Notes under the pieces: generated by a model
What the model was told of the DNA's origin: nothing
The model's input: the letters and a program-made list of their open reading frames with translations, nothing else
The model's database searches: none
DNA from: Candidatus Aminicenantota bacterium
GTDB lineage: Bacteria; Acidobacteriota; Aminicenantia; Aminicenantales; Aminicenantaceae
Direction of reading: 5' to 3'
Assembly: GCA_014727835.1 (NCBI GenBank)
Contig: WJMT01000070.1
Coordinates: forward strand, 1-64,000
Length of the DNA: 64,000 bases
In this document: positions 7,939 to 15,579 of the stretch, in pieces
Layout of the letters: the number at the start of each line of letters is the position of its first letter
How positions within the stretch are numbered: the stretch's first letter is position 1
Position numbers and translations under genes: made by a program

Positions 7939-10900
7939 TTATTCTCCTTTCATCCGAAGGATTTCTAAGTCACACCTGAGGCATCTCTGGGCCTCTTTGA
8001 CCGCGATTTCCTTACTCAAACTGTGCTCCACCTCTTTAAAGTTTTGGATTCGTTCATTAGGCACTAATTTGGGTGTTTCAGGACGGGTTTGTTCAAAGTC
8101 TCTTTCATCAGGACTGATGTCAACAGAAGGGACTTCCAATTGGCTGGAAGTGGGATGATAGTCGCGAGTCAAGCTGTTTCCTCTGAGATACCTATGAATG
8201 GATTCTGCGGCTGTTTGCCCTGCTTTCATGGCTTCCAGTACAGTGGCAGGTCCTGAGACAACATCACCTCCGGCAAAGACTCCGGGCTTATTGGTTTCCA
8301 TGGTTTCTGAGTTGACCTCCAGAGTGTTCCATTTGGATAATTTCAATCCGGAATTGCCTTCCAGGAAATCAAGGTCTGGTTTTTGTCCGATAGCTGGGAT
8401 GAGAGTATCGACTTTGAGTTCAAATTCACTTCCCTTGAGCGGTTCCGGTTTTCTTCGTCCGGATTTATCAAATTTTCCGAGTCTCATCTTCTGGCAAGTG
8501 ATCTTATGAAGCCGGCCGTTTTTAGAATGAGCTTTCACAGGAATGGTTAAAAATTGAATCTGGATCCCTTCTTCCAGAGCTTCCTCAATTTCTTCGATGT
8601 TTGCGGGCATTTCATTTCTTTTTCTTCTATAGAGAAGAGTCACTTCAGAACCCAATCGGAGGGCTGTTCTTGCTGCATCCAATGCTGTATTGCCTCCACC
8701 TACAACAGCCACTTTTTTTCCTATTTTGGAATGGCCTTGGAGGTTGTATTCTTTAAGAAAAGCGATCGGATCAATGACCCCCTCTGTATCTTCTCCGGGA
8801 ATGCCCAGCTTCATGTTTACAGAAGCTCCGGTGGCTATGAAAACGGATTTGTATCCTTTTTTGAACAGGTCTTCAAGAGACATGTCTTGACCAATTTTTA
8901 TGTTTGTCCGGATGGTCACGCCCAACTCAGTGATGGCTTTGATTTCAGAATTGAGGACGTCTTTGGGAAGTCTGTACTCTGGTATTCCCCAGGAAAGCAT
9001 CCCTCCTGCAACGGATTCGGATTCAAAAATAGTCACATCATATCCTTTTTTCCCAAGCTCCCAGCCGGCCATCAGTCCTGCCGGGCCTGAACCCACAATA
9101 CCCACTTTTTCATACTGTTTTTTGACCGGCTTGAAAGTGTGTTTATGTCCGTTGTTGCCTGCATAGTCAGTGAGGAATCGCTTGAGAGACCTGATGGCAA
9201 TCGGCTCATCAAACAGGCCGGCCTTGCATTTGGATTCACAGGGATGGTGACACACTCTGGCACAAACACTGGGAAGAGGATTGACCCAATAATTGACATC
9301 CAAAGCATCATCAAATTGTTCTTTAGCGATCAGGGCGACATAGGAATTGGCTTCTGTCCCAATAGGACAGGTGTGGTGGCAGGGGGCAGAAACCAGCTGA
9401 TTGCACACTCCTGCTGGACATCTTTTGTATTTGATATGATCGATGTATTCATCCTTAAAGTAGCGGTATGTGGTGAGAAAGGGATTGGGAGCTGTTTTTC
9501 CCAAACCGCAGAGTGAGGTATCTTTGATGGCCCAAGCCAATGTTTCCAAATCATCTAGAACCTTCATATCAGCGGTTCCTTCTTTGATGCTTCTAAGGTA
9601 CTCCAGCATTTTTGGGATTCCTTCCCGGCATGGAGTGCATTTTCCGCAGGATTCATCCTTGACAAAAGTCAAGAAGAAATGAGCCAAATCAACCATGCAT
9701 GTGTTTTCGTCTGTCACCACCATTCCACCGGATCCCATCATGGCGCCTGCATCAGTGAGGCTCTCATAATCAATGGGCAAGTTGAGAAGCTCAGCAGGGA
9801 TGCATCCTCCGGATGGTCCTCCGATCTGAACCGCTTTGAATTTTTTGTCATCAGCGATCCCGCCGCAGATATCAAAAATGATTTCCCCCAGTGTGGTTCC
9901 CATAGGAACCTCGACCAATCCTGTGTTTTTCACTTTTCCCACCACGGAAAACACCTTCGTGCCTTTGCTGGATTCTGTGCCAATGGATGAATACCAATCA
10001 GAGCCCCGGTTGATGATAACCGGAACATTGGCCCAGGTCTCCACATTGTTGATATTGGTGGGTTTTTCCTGCAATCCTCTGTGAGCCGGGAACGGAGGCC
10101 TGGGTCTGGGTTCACTGAGGCGGCCTTCAATAGACGCGATCAGAGAAGTCTCCTCACCGCAAACAAAAGCACCGGCTCCACGGACAATCCGGATATCAAA
10201 ATCAAATCCTGTTCCCAAAATATCGGTGCCCAGCAGACCATAATCTTTGGCTTGTTTAATGGCTGTCTCCATTCTTTTTAATGCAATGGGATACTCATTG
10301 CGGATGTAGACGATGCCTTCATCTGCGCCCATGGCTTTGGCTCCAATAAGCATTCCCTCAAGAACCGAGTGAGGGTCGGATTCAATGATGCTTCGGTCCA
10401 TGTAAGCGCCGGGATCGCCTTCGTCTGCATTGCAGATCACATATTTTTTATCCCCGTCCGCGTTTTTGACCAATTCCCATTTCAAGCCGGTCGGAAAACC
10501 TGCACCTCCCCGGCCTCTGAGTCCTGATTTTTTGATTTCTTGAATGATCTCATTGGGTTTCATCTGAGTCAGGGCTTTGGTGAGGGCCATATAACCGTCT
10601 TTGGCGATGTAGTCGTTGATTTTTTCCGCATCGATCAGCCCTCTATTGCGAAGCACTATCAAAATTTGTTTTTTAAAGAAATCCAGTTCGCTCATCCGGG
10701 GCATTACACTTTCTTTGGCAGAGGGAATGAACATCATTTTTTTAACAGGGCGTCCTTTCAGGAAGTGTTCTTCGACCAAGTAGGGGATATCTTCTGTTTT
10801 CAAATGGTTGTAATAGATGTTCTCTGGCTTGACCTTTAAAAGAGGGCCTGTATCGCAAAAGCCATTGCATCCAGATGTGGTCACTTTGATCTCTCTGTCC

Positions 10901-11016
10901 AGCCCTTGTTTTTTGAGTTCTCTTTCAAGGGTGTTTTTGATTCCGAATGAATTGTTTGAGACGCAGGCAGAGCCCCCGCACACCACACATGTCATTCGAT
11001 AATGTGTCTTGTTCAT
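7939..11016 (-). CDS. NuoF/HydB-type flavoprotein fused to a GltD-type NAD(P)H oxidoreductase
   Basis: 1025-residue cytoplasmic electron-transfer subunit. Domains in order: thioredoxin-like [2Fe-2S] domain (Cys13, Cys18, Cys50, Cys54 as likely ligands); NuoF-type FMN/NADH domain (GLRGRGGAGF at 165-174); an SLBB-like part; a [4Fe-4S] segment (ESCGKCTPCREG near 455, CGLG near 500); a GltD/DPD-type double cluster domain (CNQLVSAPCHHTCP and CARVCHHPCESKC, about 545-620); then FAD (GIVGSGPAGL, near 645) and NAD(P) (VAVVGGGNTA, near 785) Rossmann motifs and a C-terminal AGGDVVSGPATV FAD motif. HydB/NuoF units oxidise NADH, and GltD/NfnB-type units handle NADPH and ferredoxin-linked bifurcation. The fusion therefore suggests an electron-bifurcating NADH/NADPH/ferredoxin enzyme, related to HydABC or to Sporomusa-type Nfn (inference). 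No hydrogenase catalytic subunit is adjacent. The stop lies 4 bases before the RRM gene. Confidence 0.9.
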   Translation of the reverse strand: MNKTHYRMTCVVCGGSACVSNNSFGIKNTLERELKKQGLDREIKVTTSGCNGFCDTGPLLKVKPENIYYNHLKTEDIPYLVEEHFLKGRPVKKMMFIPSAKESVMPRMSELDFFKKQILIVLRNRGLIDAEKINDYIAKDGYMALTKALTQMKPNEIIQEIKKSGLRGRGGAGFPTGLKWELVKNADGDKKYVICNADEGDPGAYMDRSIIESDPHSVLEGMLIGAKAMGADEGIVYIRNEYPIALKRMETAIKQAKDYGLLGTDILGTGFDFDIRIVRGAGAFVCGEETSLIASIEGRLSEPRPRPPFPAHRGLQEKPTNINNVETWANVPVIINRGSDWYSSIGTESSKGTKVFSVVGKVKNTGLVEVPMGTTLGEIIFDICGGIADDKKFKAVQIGGPSGGCIPAELLNLPIDYESLTDAGAMMGSGGMVVTDENTCMVDLAHFFLTFVKDESCGKCTPCREGIPKMLEYLRSIKEGTADMKVLDDLETLAWAIKDTSLCGLGKTAPNPFLTTYRYFKDEYIDHIKYKRCPAGVCNQLVSAPCHHTCPIGTEANSYVALIAKEQFDDALDVNYWVNPLPSVCARVCHHPCESKCKAGLFDEPIAIRSLKRFLTDYAGNNGHKHTFKPVKKQYEKVGIVGSGPAGLMAGWELGKKGYDVTIFESESVAGGMLSWGIPEYRLPKDVLNSEIKAITELGVTIRTNIKIGQDMSLEDLFKKGYKSVFIATGASVNMKLGIPGEDTEGVIDPIAFLKEYNLQGHSKIGKKVAVVGGGNTALDAARTALRLGSEVTLLYRRKRNEMPANIEEIEEALEEGIQIQFLTIPVKAHSKNGRLHKITCQKMRLGKFDKSGRRKPEPLKGSEFELKVDTLIPAIGQKPDLDFLEGNSGLKLSKWNTLEVNSETMETNKPGVFAGGDVVSGPATVLEAMKAGQTAAESIHRYLRGNSLTRDYHPTSSQLEVPSVDISPDERDFEQTRPETPKLVPNERIQNFKEVEHSLSKEIAVKEAQRCLRCDLEILRMKGE

Positions 11017-11029
11017 TCTGATCTCCTTT

Positions 11030-11416
11030 CTAAATAGACCTTTCGCTACCAGCTCCTAATGCATAATCCAGGACTGGTTTTTGGTCCATGATATGAGTCT
11101 TGAAGATTTTTTTGGCTTTTTCAGGTGTGAGGTCAATATATTTGACCGGGATTTGATCTGCGAATTCAACTGTAACCATGGGCTCATGGCTGCACAGGCC
11201 CGCACATCCGGATGTGGTGAGGTAGATCATCTTTGCATTCTTTTCTTCGATCTCCTCCATAAACGTGTTCATGATATCTCTGGCTCCGGCAGCGATACCG
11301 CAGGTCCCCATATGAACCGTCACTTTGACATTATAGGGACCTTCCTTGCTTACCAGGGATTTTTTTTTCTCCTTTTTGCGTATTTTGTTTAACTCCTCAA
11401 TGGTCAGTTTAGCCAT
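11030..11416 (-). CDS. Thioredoxin-like [2Fe-2S] ferredoxin subunit of the NuoF-GltD complex
   Basis: 128 residues with a thioredoxin-like [2Fe-2S] fold: likely ligands Cys in HMGTCGIAAGA (near 36) and the pair in TTSGCAGLCSHEP (near 69 and 73). The usual fourth Cys, about five residues after the first, is replaced in the AGA segment, so the ligand set is incomplete by the standard pattern and may use another residue. The N-terminus is Lys/Glu-rich. Such small subunits sit beside HydB/HymB-type flavoproteins and pass electrons between clusters. It is the first gene of the operon: AAAGGAGG lies 5 bases before the ATG, and the next gene begins 13 bases after its stop. Confidence 0.82.
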   Translation of the reverse strand: MAKLTIEELNKIRKKEKKKSLVSKEGPYNVKVTVHMGTCGIAAGARDIMNTFMEEIEEKNAKMIYLTTSGCAGLCSHEPMVTVEFADQIPVKYIDLTPEKAKKIFKTHIMDQKPVLDYALGAGSERSI

Positions 11417-11505
11417 ATTTCCTCCTTTCTAGGAATGTGCTTTTTAGATATAAGTCTGGCCTTGAGATGAGATGATGATTGAATATTTTATTCCCCATTT
11501 TAATA

Positions 11506-11523
11506 ATTAGTATCACAAATAAT
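11506..11523 (-). repeat. Operator-like 18-bp element, copy 1 (minus orientation)
   Basis: Read on the minus strand this is ATTATTTGTGATACTAAT. It matches copy 2 (11611-11628, plus orientation) at 16 of 18 positions. It overlaps the last three bases of the -10 box of the minus-strand promoter and covers the expected transcription start, where a bound repressor would block the redox operon. Confidence 0.5.
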
Positions 11524-11549
11524 ATAATAACATATAATTAAATTGTCAA
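11521..11549 (-). promoter_or_regulatory. Sigma70-type promoter of the [2Fe-2S]/NuoF-GltD/RRM operon
   Basis: On the minus strand TTGACA (11549-11544) is followed after 17 bases by TATATT (11526-11521). The -35 box is perfect and the -10 box matches 5 of 6. Predicted start is near 11514, leaving a leader of about 98 bases ending in AAAGGAGGAAAT before the ATG at 11416. The surrounding 250 bases are strongly AT-rich. Confidence 0.65.
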
Positions 11550-11585
11550 GTAATTATTAATTATAGATTGAATTATTTTCTGATA

Positions 11586-11600
11586 AACAAATCTTTTGTT
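11586..11600. promoter_or_regulatory. Perfect inverted repeat in the divergent control region
   Basis: AACAAA and TTTGTT form a 6-bp dyad around TCT. It lies 66 bases before the XRE start codon and just upstream of a weak plus-strand -35-like TTGAAT with TATTAA 17 bases further on. It is a candidate second operator; the short dyad could be chance in AT-rich DNA. Confidence 0.3.
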
Positions 11601-11610
11601 GAATAAAAAA

Positions 11611-11628
11611 ATTATTTGTGGTATTAAT
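11611..11628 (+). repeat. Operator-like 18-bp element, copy 2 (plus orientation)
   Basis: ATTATTTGTGGTATTAAT, differing from copy 1 at two positions. It lies 39 bases before the GTG start of the XRE regulator, so it could be the regulator's own autoregulatory site. Each copy has outer ATTA/TAAT arms that are complementary, as in a dyad-binding site. Confidence 0.5.
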
Positions 11629-11666
11629 TTAACTGAGAGACATCATTTCAATAAAGAAGGTGTGCC

Positions 11667-12005
11667 GTGGCCTTTACATTACAGGACCTGGGAGAAAACA
11701 TCCGGGATCTGAGAAAATCAAGAATAAGCAAGCTCAAACCAGACAAACCCATGATGCAGAAAGAATTGGCTGAAAGATCCGGGATTCCTGCTTCCAGTCT
11801 TTGCAATATAGAAAATGGGAAATACAAAAACCCGACCTGGGAAATTTTGAATAAAATCGCTTTAGGACTGGACTGTGATGTCTCCGACTTTTTCATCTCA
11901 ATTCAGGCAGAAGTCTCTCCCTCTCGAATTGCTCTGAATGAGATGATTGAGATGATTATCAAAGAACGTCTGGACAGTATTCTGAAAGATGAGCAGATAA
12001 AGTGA
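11667..12005 (+). CDS. XRE-family helix-turn-helix regulator
   Basis: 112-residue DNA-binding protein. An XRE/Cro-type HTH spans about residues 8-75: MQKELAERSGIPASSLCNIENGKYKNP holds the two central helices, followed by the helix WEILNKIALGLDCDVSDFF. The C-terminal 35 residues are helical and could dimerise. GTG at 11667 is chosen because GAAGG sits 6 bases upstream and the HTH is complete. It diverges from the redox operon, with two 18-bp operator-like elements between, so it probably controls that operon and itself (inference). It ends 2 bases before the convergent signalling gene at 12008. No effector domain is visible. Confidence 0.88.
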   Translation: MAFTLQDLGENIRDLRKSRISKLKPDKPMMQKELAERSGIPASSLCNIENGKYKNPTWEILNKIALGLDCDVSDFFISIQAEVSPSRIALNEMIEMIIKERLDSILKDEQIK

Positions 12006-12007
12006 GT

Positions 12008-13375
12008 TCAATCACTGGCAACAAAACTCACGGTCACCTCTGTTCCGTGTTCTCTATGGATCTGGATGGTTCCATTGAGCTGAGAGGTGATATCTTGAAT
12101 GATTTCCAATCCTCTTGAAGCGGGTTCCTTAAAATCGATATGTTCGGGAAGACCGATTCCATTATCTTTGACCTTGAGCCTATATTGGTTTTCATTTTCT
12201 TGAAGAAAGGAAACCGATATCATTCCTCTTTTTTGACTTGGAAACGCGTGTTTGATGGAATTTGAGACCAGTTCACTGACCATCAATCCGCAGAGAGTGG
12301 CTGTTTTGGCATCTGCAAATATATTGCGGATATGGACCTGAGGAGTGATTTGGTTTTCATCTGTTTTATATGACGCAAATAATCTTTTGATGATCGTTTT
12401 TATATATTTGGACATGTTGATTTTGGAGAATTGTTTATGGGCCGATGATGGTTCAAAATGCTGAAAATACTCTTGAGCTTTGGAAACAAATTGTTTGGGT
12501 TGGGTGGTATCAAGCTGCATACTGAGAAGTTTATAAACCAAGGATAAATTATTTTTGAGATGGTCTTGAAAATCTTGGATAAGATTTTCCTTTTCTTTGA
12601 TTTTGGTCTTCATTTGAGATTCAATTTTTTTCTCTTTGGTCACATCCCGAACAATGCAGATGAAATAGTCATTGTTGTCAACTTCTCGTGTTTTTAAGAG
12701 TATTTTCATGGGAAAACGGCTCCAGTCCTTCTTAACTCCTACTACCTCCATCCAGTCGCAAGATGTGTTCTTGAGGTCTGATGAAATGAGTTGGCTTTTT
12801 CTTTGTTCAAATATGCTTTTGGTCCCTTCTGATATAATCATGCTTAATGTTTTTTCTTTCACCTCATCCTGGTCATACCCAAAGATTTTTTCAGCACCTT
12901 TATTCCAGAAAAAAATGTTCTCCTTCTTATCGGTAAGAATGATTCCTTGATGTGTGCTTTCTGCTAGCGCGCGCCATTCTGTTTCTGATGCCTTGAGTTC
13001 ATTCACGATCTGTTTGTTGAATAGGGCGATTTCAATGGCTGCTTTCAATTCGTTTTCATTGTAAGGTTTGATGATGTATCCAAGAGGCTCCACAGATTTG
13101 GCCCTTTGGATGAATTGGTCATCTCCATAAGCGGTGAGAAACACCACCGGGATATTGCACTCTTTTTTTATTTGTTCTGCTGCTTTGATTCCATCCATTT
13201 TTCCGGGCATGACAATATCCATGAGTATGATATCAGGCTTGGTTTCTTTGGCTTTCTGGACAGCTTCCAATCCTGATGAAGCACTAGCGACCACTTTATA
13301 TCCCAGTGAAGCCAGACGTTCTTCCAGTTGAGTGGTTATGGTTGCTTCATCGTCAACCACCATGATGTTTGTCAT
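12008..13375 (-). CDS. Receiver-PAS-HisKA_2-like signalling protein with degenerate H-box
   Basis: 455 residues. Receiver domain at about 1-120 (MVVDDEA acidic pocket, IILMDIVMP phosphorylation Asp, FLTAYG, YIIKPY Lys) is complete. A PAS domain follows (about 135-255), then a HisKA_2/HATPase part (about 265-455). Where the family has HHRVKNN, this protein has QDHLKNN: the two His positions carry Gln and Asp, and a His occupies the Arg position. The ATP-binding N-box (SELVSNSIKHAF) and G1 (KDNGIGLP) remain. Autophosphorylation is thus doubtful. The ATG at 13375 is preferred over 13408 because AGGAGGG sits 5 bases upstream; it overlaps the end of the next kinase gene by 23 bases. The receiver may be phosphorylated by that kinase (inference). 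Confidence 0.88.
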   Translation of the reverse strand: MTNIMVVDDEATITTQLEERLASLGYKVVASASSGLEAVQKAKETKPDIILMDIVMPGKMDGIKAAEQIKKECNIPVVFLTAYGDDQFIQRAKSVEPLGYIIKPYNENELKAAIEIALFNKQIVNELKASETEWRALAESTHQGIILTDKKENIFFWNKGAEKIFGYDQDEVKEKTLSMIISEGTKSIFEQRKSQLISSDLKNTSCDWMEVVGVKKDWSRFPMKILLKTREVDNNDYFICIVRDVTKEKKIESQMKTKIKEKENLIQDFQDHLKNNLSLVYKLLSMQLDTTQPKQFVSKAQEYFQHFEPSSAHKQFSKINMSKYIKTIIKRLFASYKTDENQITPQVHIRNIFADAKTATLCGLMVSELVSNSIKHAFPSQKRGMISVSFLQENENQYRLKVKDNGIGLPEHIDFKEPASRGLEIIQDITSQLNGTIQIHREHGTEVTVSFVASD

Positions 13376-14384
13376 CGTTGCCCTCCTGTGATAGTGCGGG
13401 GAATTCAATATTGAATTCCGTGTATTTCTTTCGAATCATTTTAAATTTGCCTTTGAGCTGTTTTTGAACCAGGTTGCGGACCAATTTCATGCCCAGACTT
13501 TGGGTCTGGTATATGTTGACTCCATCGCTTACGCCGATGCCGTCATCTCTCACTGTGAGAAACACCTGCTCTGCAAAAATGTTCATGGTCACCTCCACAG
13601 TGCCGTGTTTTCTGTGTTTGAATGCATGCTTGAATGCATTGGAAATCAGTTCGTTCAAAACCAAGGCACAGGGGATGGCCTGGGTCAAAGGGAGATTAAC
13701 GTCAGAGATATCCAGATGACAGGTGATATTTTTTTGGTCAGTGTATACAGATCGGAGATATTGGACCAGTTCATTGATGTGATCTTGCATTCTGATCTGA
13801 TCAAATCGTTCGCTTCTGTAGAGTTGAGAATGAATAAACGCCATGGTCTGTATTTTTGACTGCGCATCCTTGATCAGGCTGTTTGCTTGTGAATCGTTTG
13901 TTCTCATGCGGCTCATATCAAGAATGCTTGAGATGACCTGAAGATTGTTTTTGACTCTGTGGTGGATCTCTTGAAGCAAAGACTCTTTTTCTTTGATTGA
14001 TTTTTTGAGCTGGTCTTGGGCTGATTTGTGGTCTGTGACATCTCTGAGGATTGCCACGAAAACAGTCTCGTTTTCATTTGTTCCATTGACAGCCACAATG
14101 CTGATTTCTCCTATAAAAGACTCTCCGTTTTTTTTTAGAAGAGTGTATTCCAGTTTATTTGTGATGCCCTCTTTCAGAGTTTTGTTTAGATAGATGATGG
14201 CTTTGGCTTTGGATTCAGGAGCAATGATATCAAAAAAACTTTTTCCTGTGAGTTCATTTTTTTCCTTGTATCCACAGAGATGCAGTGTTTGCCGGGAAGC
14301 ATCCATGATCGTGCCGCTGAGGTCAGCGATGATAACCGCATCAGGTGAAATGTGAACCAAATCTTCAAACATTTGCTTGATCAA
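13353..14384 (-). CDS. PAS-domain HisKA_2 sensor histidine kinase
   Basis: 343-residue soluble kinase without membrane segments. PAS domain about 1-120 (ISPDAVIIADLSGTIMDAS start), a short coiled helix, then the canonical HisKA_2 box EIHHRVKNNLQ near residue 148, and an ATPase domain with N-box LNELISNAFKHAF and G1 VRDDGIGV. All residues needed for ATP binding and His phosphorylation are visible. It lies upstream of, and overlaps by 23 bases, the receiver-PAS-kinase gene, so the pair is translationally coupled and likely forms one signalling unit. The signal sensed by the PAS domain is unknown. Confidence 0.92.
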   Translation of the reverse strand: MIKQMFEDLVHISPDAVIIADLSGTIMDASRQTLHLCGYKEKNELTGKSFFDIIAPESKAKAIIYLNKTLKEGITNKLEYTLLKKNGESFIGEISIVAVNGTNENETVFVAILRDVTDHKSAQDQLKKSIKEKESLLQEIHHRVKNNLQVISSILDMSRMRTNDSQANSLIKDAQSKIQTMAFIHSQLYRSERFDQIRMQDHINELVQYLRSVYTDQKNITCHLDISDVNLPLTQAIPCALVLNELISNAFKHAFKHRKHGTVEVTMNIFAEQVFLTVRDDGIGVSDGVNIYQTQSLGMKLVRNLVQKQLKGKFKMIRKKYTEFNIEFPALSQEGNDDKHHGG

Positions 14385-14407
14385 AAAAGAGTTTTTTTAA
14401 ATTTTTT

Positions 14408-14436
14408 TTGAATGCTTTGCTTTTCCCCGGTATATT
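14408..14436 (+). promoter_or_regulatory. Possible promoter for the sugar isomerase gene
   Basis: TTGAAT (14408-14413) and TATATT (14431-14436) are 17 bases apart; the -10 matches 5 of 6, the -35 only 4 of 6. A TATAAT also occurs about 8 bases further on. The region separates two divergent genes. Confidence 0.35.
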
Positions 14437-14544
14437 TTTATAATAATGATTCATTATAGATAAAAACAAGGTAGAATTCAATGAGAGATATCTGAACAAA
14501 ACAACAGAATGGGATGACAGATTATGACCAATGGGGGAGAAACA

Positions 14545-15537
14545 ATGGATTTGAGAATGGGGATAGACCATTACGGGCTTTCTTGTTTGGGATTGACTCC
14601 CTTGGAGACTTTAGAGTGGGCTGAGGAGAATCATGCGGAAGGAGTCCAATTTTCCGGATTGTCTGTTAAGGAGAGGATCATGATTGACGATGCGTATTTA
14701 AAGGACCTCTCTTTGTATGCTGCTGAAAAAGATCTTTATATTGAATGGGGAGGAGCCCAGCACATTCCTTTTGACATGGAGTCATGGGATCCAAAGGACG
14801 TGCATTCCATCAATAAAAAAGCTGTCCAAGAAGCCTCTGTTTTGGGAACTCATGTGGTGAGGTCTTGTTCAGGGGGACTTATGAGATGGGAGCCCAAAAA
14901 TCCTGATACAGAGTTTCTTCTCCGGGCTACAGCAGAAACACTGACTGAGCAAAGAAGCCTGTTTGAAGATTTTGGTGTGACTTTAGCTATTGAGACCCAT
15001 TTTGAATTCACTACCTTTGAACTGATTCGGTTATTTGAAATGTGTGATGCGGAGCCGGGTGAATATCTGGGGATTTGTTTGGATACCATGAATTTGCTCA
15101 CCATGTTAGAAGAACCCACCCGAGCTGTTCGAAGAATGCTTCCATGGGTGGTCTCAACTCATGTCAAAGATGGGGGACTCATCTTGACTTCTGAAGGCTT
15201 GATTTCCTTCCCTTGTGAGATCGGTCGAGGAATCATTGACTTTAAAACCATTATAGAAAGATTATCATCGCTCACTCAAGAAGTGAATCTTTCTATTGAG
15301 GACCACGGGGGAAGTTTTTTAATCCCTGTGTTTGATAAGGAATTTTTAAAAGGCTTCCCTGACCTTAATTTAAATGAATTCATCGAGCTCATGGGTCTAG
15401 CGGAAAAGACCCGCGGCCTCATGGTTCAGCATGGATTGACAATCACTGAGAGAGACAAATGGTCAGAGTTGTGTGAGAGTCGAATGAGAAATAATATCAA
15501 AGCCCTTAAGAACATTTTGGGATATCGCAGAAAATAA
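14545..15537 (+). CDS. Sugar phosphate isomerase/epimerase-like TIM-barrel protein
   Basis: 330-residue protein of the xylose isomerase-like/AP-endonuclease-2 superfamily, whose members isomerise or epimerise sugars using a divalent metal. Visible signatures: MGIDHYGLSCLG at the first strand, LAIETHFEFTTFEL (Glu/His metal site), YLGICLDTMNLL (Asp metal site), STHVKDGG (His), and NLSIEDHGG (Glu) near residue 250. GGGGGAGA lies 5 bases before ATG 14545; an ATG at 14524 precedes it without a better ribosome site. There is no signal peptide. The exact substrate cannot be read. It stands alone between divergent and convergent neighbours. Confidence 0.85.
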   Translation: MDLRMGIDHYGLSCLGLTPLETLEWAEENHAEGVQFSGLSVKERIMIDDAYLKDLSLYAAEKDLYIEWGGAQHIPFDMESWDPKDVHSINKKAVQEASVLGTHVVRSCSGGLMRWEPKNPDTEFLLRATAETLTEQRSLFEDFGVTLAIETHFEFTTFELIRLFEMCDAEPGEYLGICLDTMNLLTMLEEPTRAVRRMLPWVVSTHVKDGGLILTSEGLISFPCEIGRGIIDFKTIIERLSSLTQEVNLSIEDHGGSFLIPVFDKEFLKGFPDLNLNEFIELMGLAEKTRGLMVQHGLTITERDKWSELCESRMRNNIKALKNILGYRRK

Positions 15538-15579
15538 AATGATAATGAAGAGGCCACCAATTTTTATGAAAATTCCAGG

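Noticed and set aside
8554-9090. 178-codon plus-strand reading frame
   Set aside because: It lies wholly opposite the FAD/cluster part of the NuoF-GltD gene, has low-complexity composition (Phe, Ser, Cys, His) and no family motif, so it is an antisense shadow.
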